In this document: one piece after another, positions 6,431 to 7,092 of the stretch
Numbering within the stretch: the first letter of the stretch is position 1
Layout of the letters: every line of letters begins with the position of its first letter
Assembly (NCBI GenBank): GCA_024636425.1
Contig: JAGXHB010000185.1
Location: 1 to 7,092 of the forward strand
DNA from: Roseobacter sp.
GTDB taxonomy: Bacteria; Pseudomonadota; Alphaproteobacteria; Rhodobacterales; Rhodobacteraceae
Length of the DNA stretch: 7,092 bases
Reading direction: 5' to 3'
Program-made: the position numbers and the translations under genes
The notes under the pieces: generated by a model
Told to the model about the DNA's origin: nothing
The model's database searches: none
Seen by the model: the letters and a program-made list of their open reading frames with translations, nothing else

Positions 6431-6481
6431 CCATCCGCCCCCCGTATCGCCAGCCAAACCCCATGCGAAAGGCCATAAAGA

Positions 6482-7092
6482 TTGCGTGACGAAAGCGAAA
6501 CAAGCGACCTGCCGCGCATCCTGCTGGAGTGGTATGATGTCCATGCACGCGCGATGCCGTGGCGTGTGCCGCCCAAGGACCGCATGGCCGGGCAGATGCC
6601 CGACCCCTATCGCATCTGGCTAAGCGAGGTAATGCTGCAACAAACGACTGTGGCCACGGTGCGTGACTATTTCCAACGGTTCACGGCGCGTTGGCCAACG
6701 GTGGGGGATCTGGCTGCCGCAGAAGACGCCGATGTGATGGGCGAATGGGCAGGTCTTGGGTATTATGCCCGTGCCCGCAACCTGCTGAAATGCGCGCGTA
6801 CCGTCGTCGATACACATGGCGGCGCGTTTCCCGCCGATCACGCGGCCCTGCTCAAGCTGCCGGGCATCGGGCCTTATACCGCCGCCGCCGTATCCTCCAT
6901 TGCGTTTGATCTGCCGTTTACTGTTCTGGACGGTAATGTCGAACGCGTCATGGCGCGGCTTTACGATATTCACACGCCCTTGCCTGCCGCAAAACCCGAA
7001 CTGATGGCGCGGGCCGAGGCGCTGACGCCGACGCAGCGCCCCGGCGACTATGCACAAGCCGTGATGGATCTGGGGGCCACGATCTGCACCCC
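6482..7092 (+). CDS. mutY: Adenine DNA glycosylase MutY (5' part, runs off the window end)
   Basis: MutY removes adenine mispaired with 8-oxoguanine in base-excision repair. The frame is open from a TAA at 6476-6478 to the window end, giving 203 complete codons. The start is the TTG at 6482, with AAAGG at 6468-6472 nine bases before it. The only other early in-frame starts (such as ATG 6554) fall inside or after the conserved MPWR motif, so TTG is favoured. Seen in order: WYDVHARAMPWR (17-28), PDPYRIWLSEVMLQQTTV (40-57) with catalytic Glu49 (E. coli Glu37), the GLGYYARARNL helix (91-101), the helix-hairpin-helix LPGIGPYTAAAV (126-137), and VLDGNVERV with Asp150 (E. coli Asp138). The window ends just after Cys202, the first ligand of the expected 4Fe-4S cluster. 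The rest of the cluster and the NUDIX-like 8-oxoG-sensing domain lie beyond. All visible key residues are intact. Confidence 0.96.
   Translation, partial: MRDESETSDLPRILLEWYDVHARAMPWRVPPKDRMAGQMPDPYRIWLSEVMLQQTTVATVRDYFQRFTARWPTVGDLAAAEDADVMGEWAGLGYYARARNLLKCARTVVDTHGGAFPADHAALLKLPGIGPYTAAAVSSIAFDLPFTVLDGNVERVMARLYDIHTPLPAAKPELMARAEALTPTQRPGDYAQAVMDLGATICT

Noticed and set aside
6397..6585. 63-residue N-terminal extension of DciA
   Set aside because: It crosses the intergenic gap and the start of mutY, and the internal ATG at 6396 has a ribosome site and the usual family start.
1..7092. A mobile element, CRISPR array, toxin-antitoxin or defence system
   Set aside because: No transposase, integrase, repeat array, terminal inverted repeats, small paired genes or composition break is visible; all genes are housekeeping types with uniform style.

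Overview
The window looks like ordinary core chromosome of an alphaproteobacterium. It is most likely a Rhodobacterales/Roseobacter-group organism (Sulfitobacter- or Roseobacter-like). This is inferred from high GC, the protein sequences, and two neighbourhoods I recall as typical of that group: pmbA/tldE - inositol-phosphatase family (cysQ) - DUF4170 - WaaA-like - lpxK, and mutY divergent from a DUF721 (dciA) - DsbA pair. There is no tRNA, rRNA, CRISPR array, insertion sequence, prophage or integron. Coding density is near total and no gene-free stretch exceeds about 85 bases.

Block 1 (1-4055, + strand) is five tightly packed genes: the 3' part of pmbA/tldE, a cysQ-like phosphatase starting at a TTG inside the end of pmbA, a small DUF4170 protein, a WaaA-like protein, and lpxK (ATGA overlap with the preceding gene). 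The last two point to lipid A/Kdo assembly at the inner membrane. The WaaA-like protein is highly divergent: almost every GT30 signature motif I can recall is altered, including the catalytic glutamate, which aligns to a serine. This is the most notable feature of the window.

Block 2 (4081-6396, - strand) converges on lpxK and reads dciA (replicative helicase loader) -> DsbA-family thiol oxidoreductase -> CaiB/BaiF-type CoA-transferase. The last two share a TAATG stop/start. The order of functions (replication, periplasmic disulfide chemistry, acyl-CoA metabolism) makes no obvious pathway and looks like co-transcription of unrelated genes.

Block 3 (6482-7092, + strand) is the 5' part of mutY, divergent from dciA across an 85-base gap. 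That gap holds a 7-bp-arm inverted repeat just before the dciA start codon. mutY also appears to start with TTG.

I found no convincing new defence, mobile or RNA system here. The real leads are the degenerate WaaA homologue next to lpxK, the DUF4170 partner gene, and the small leader structures.
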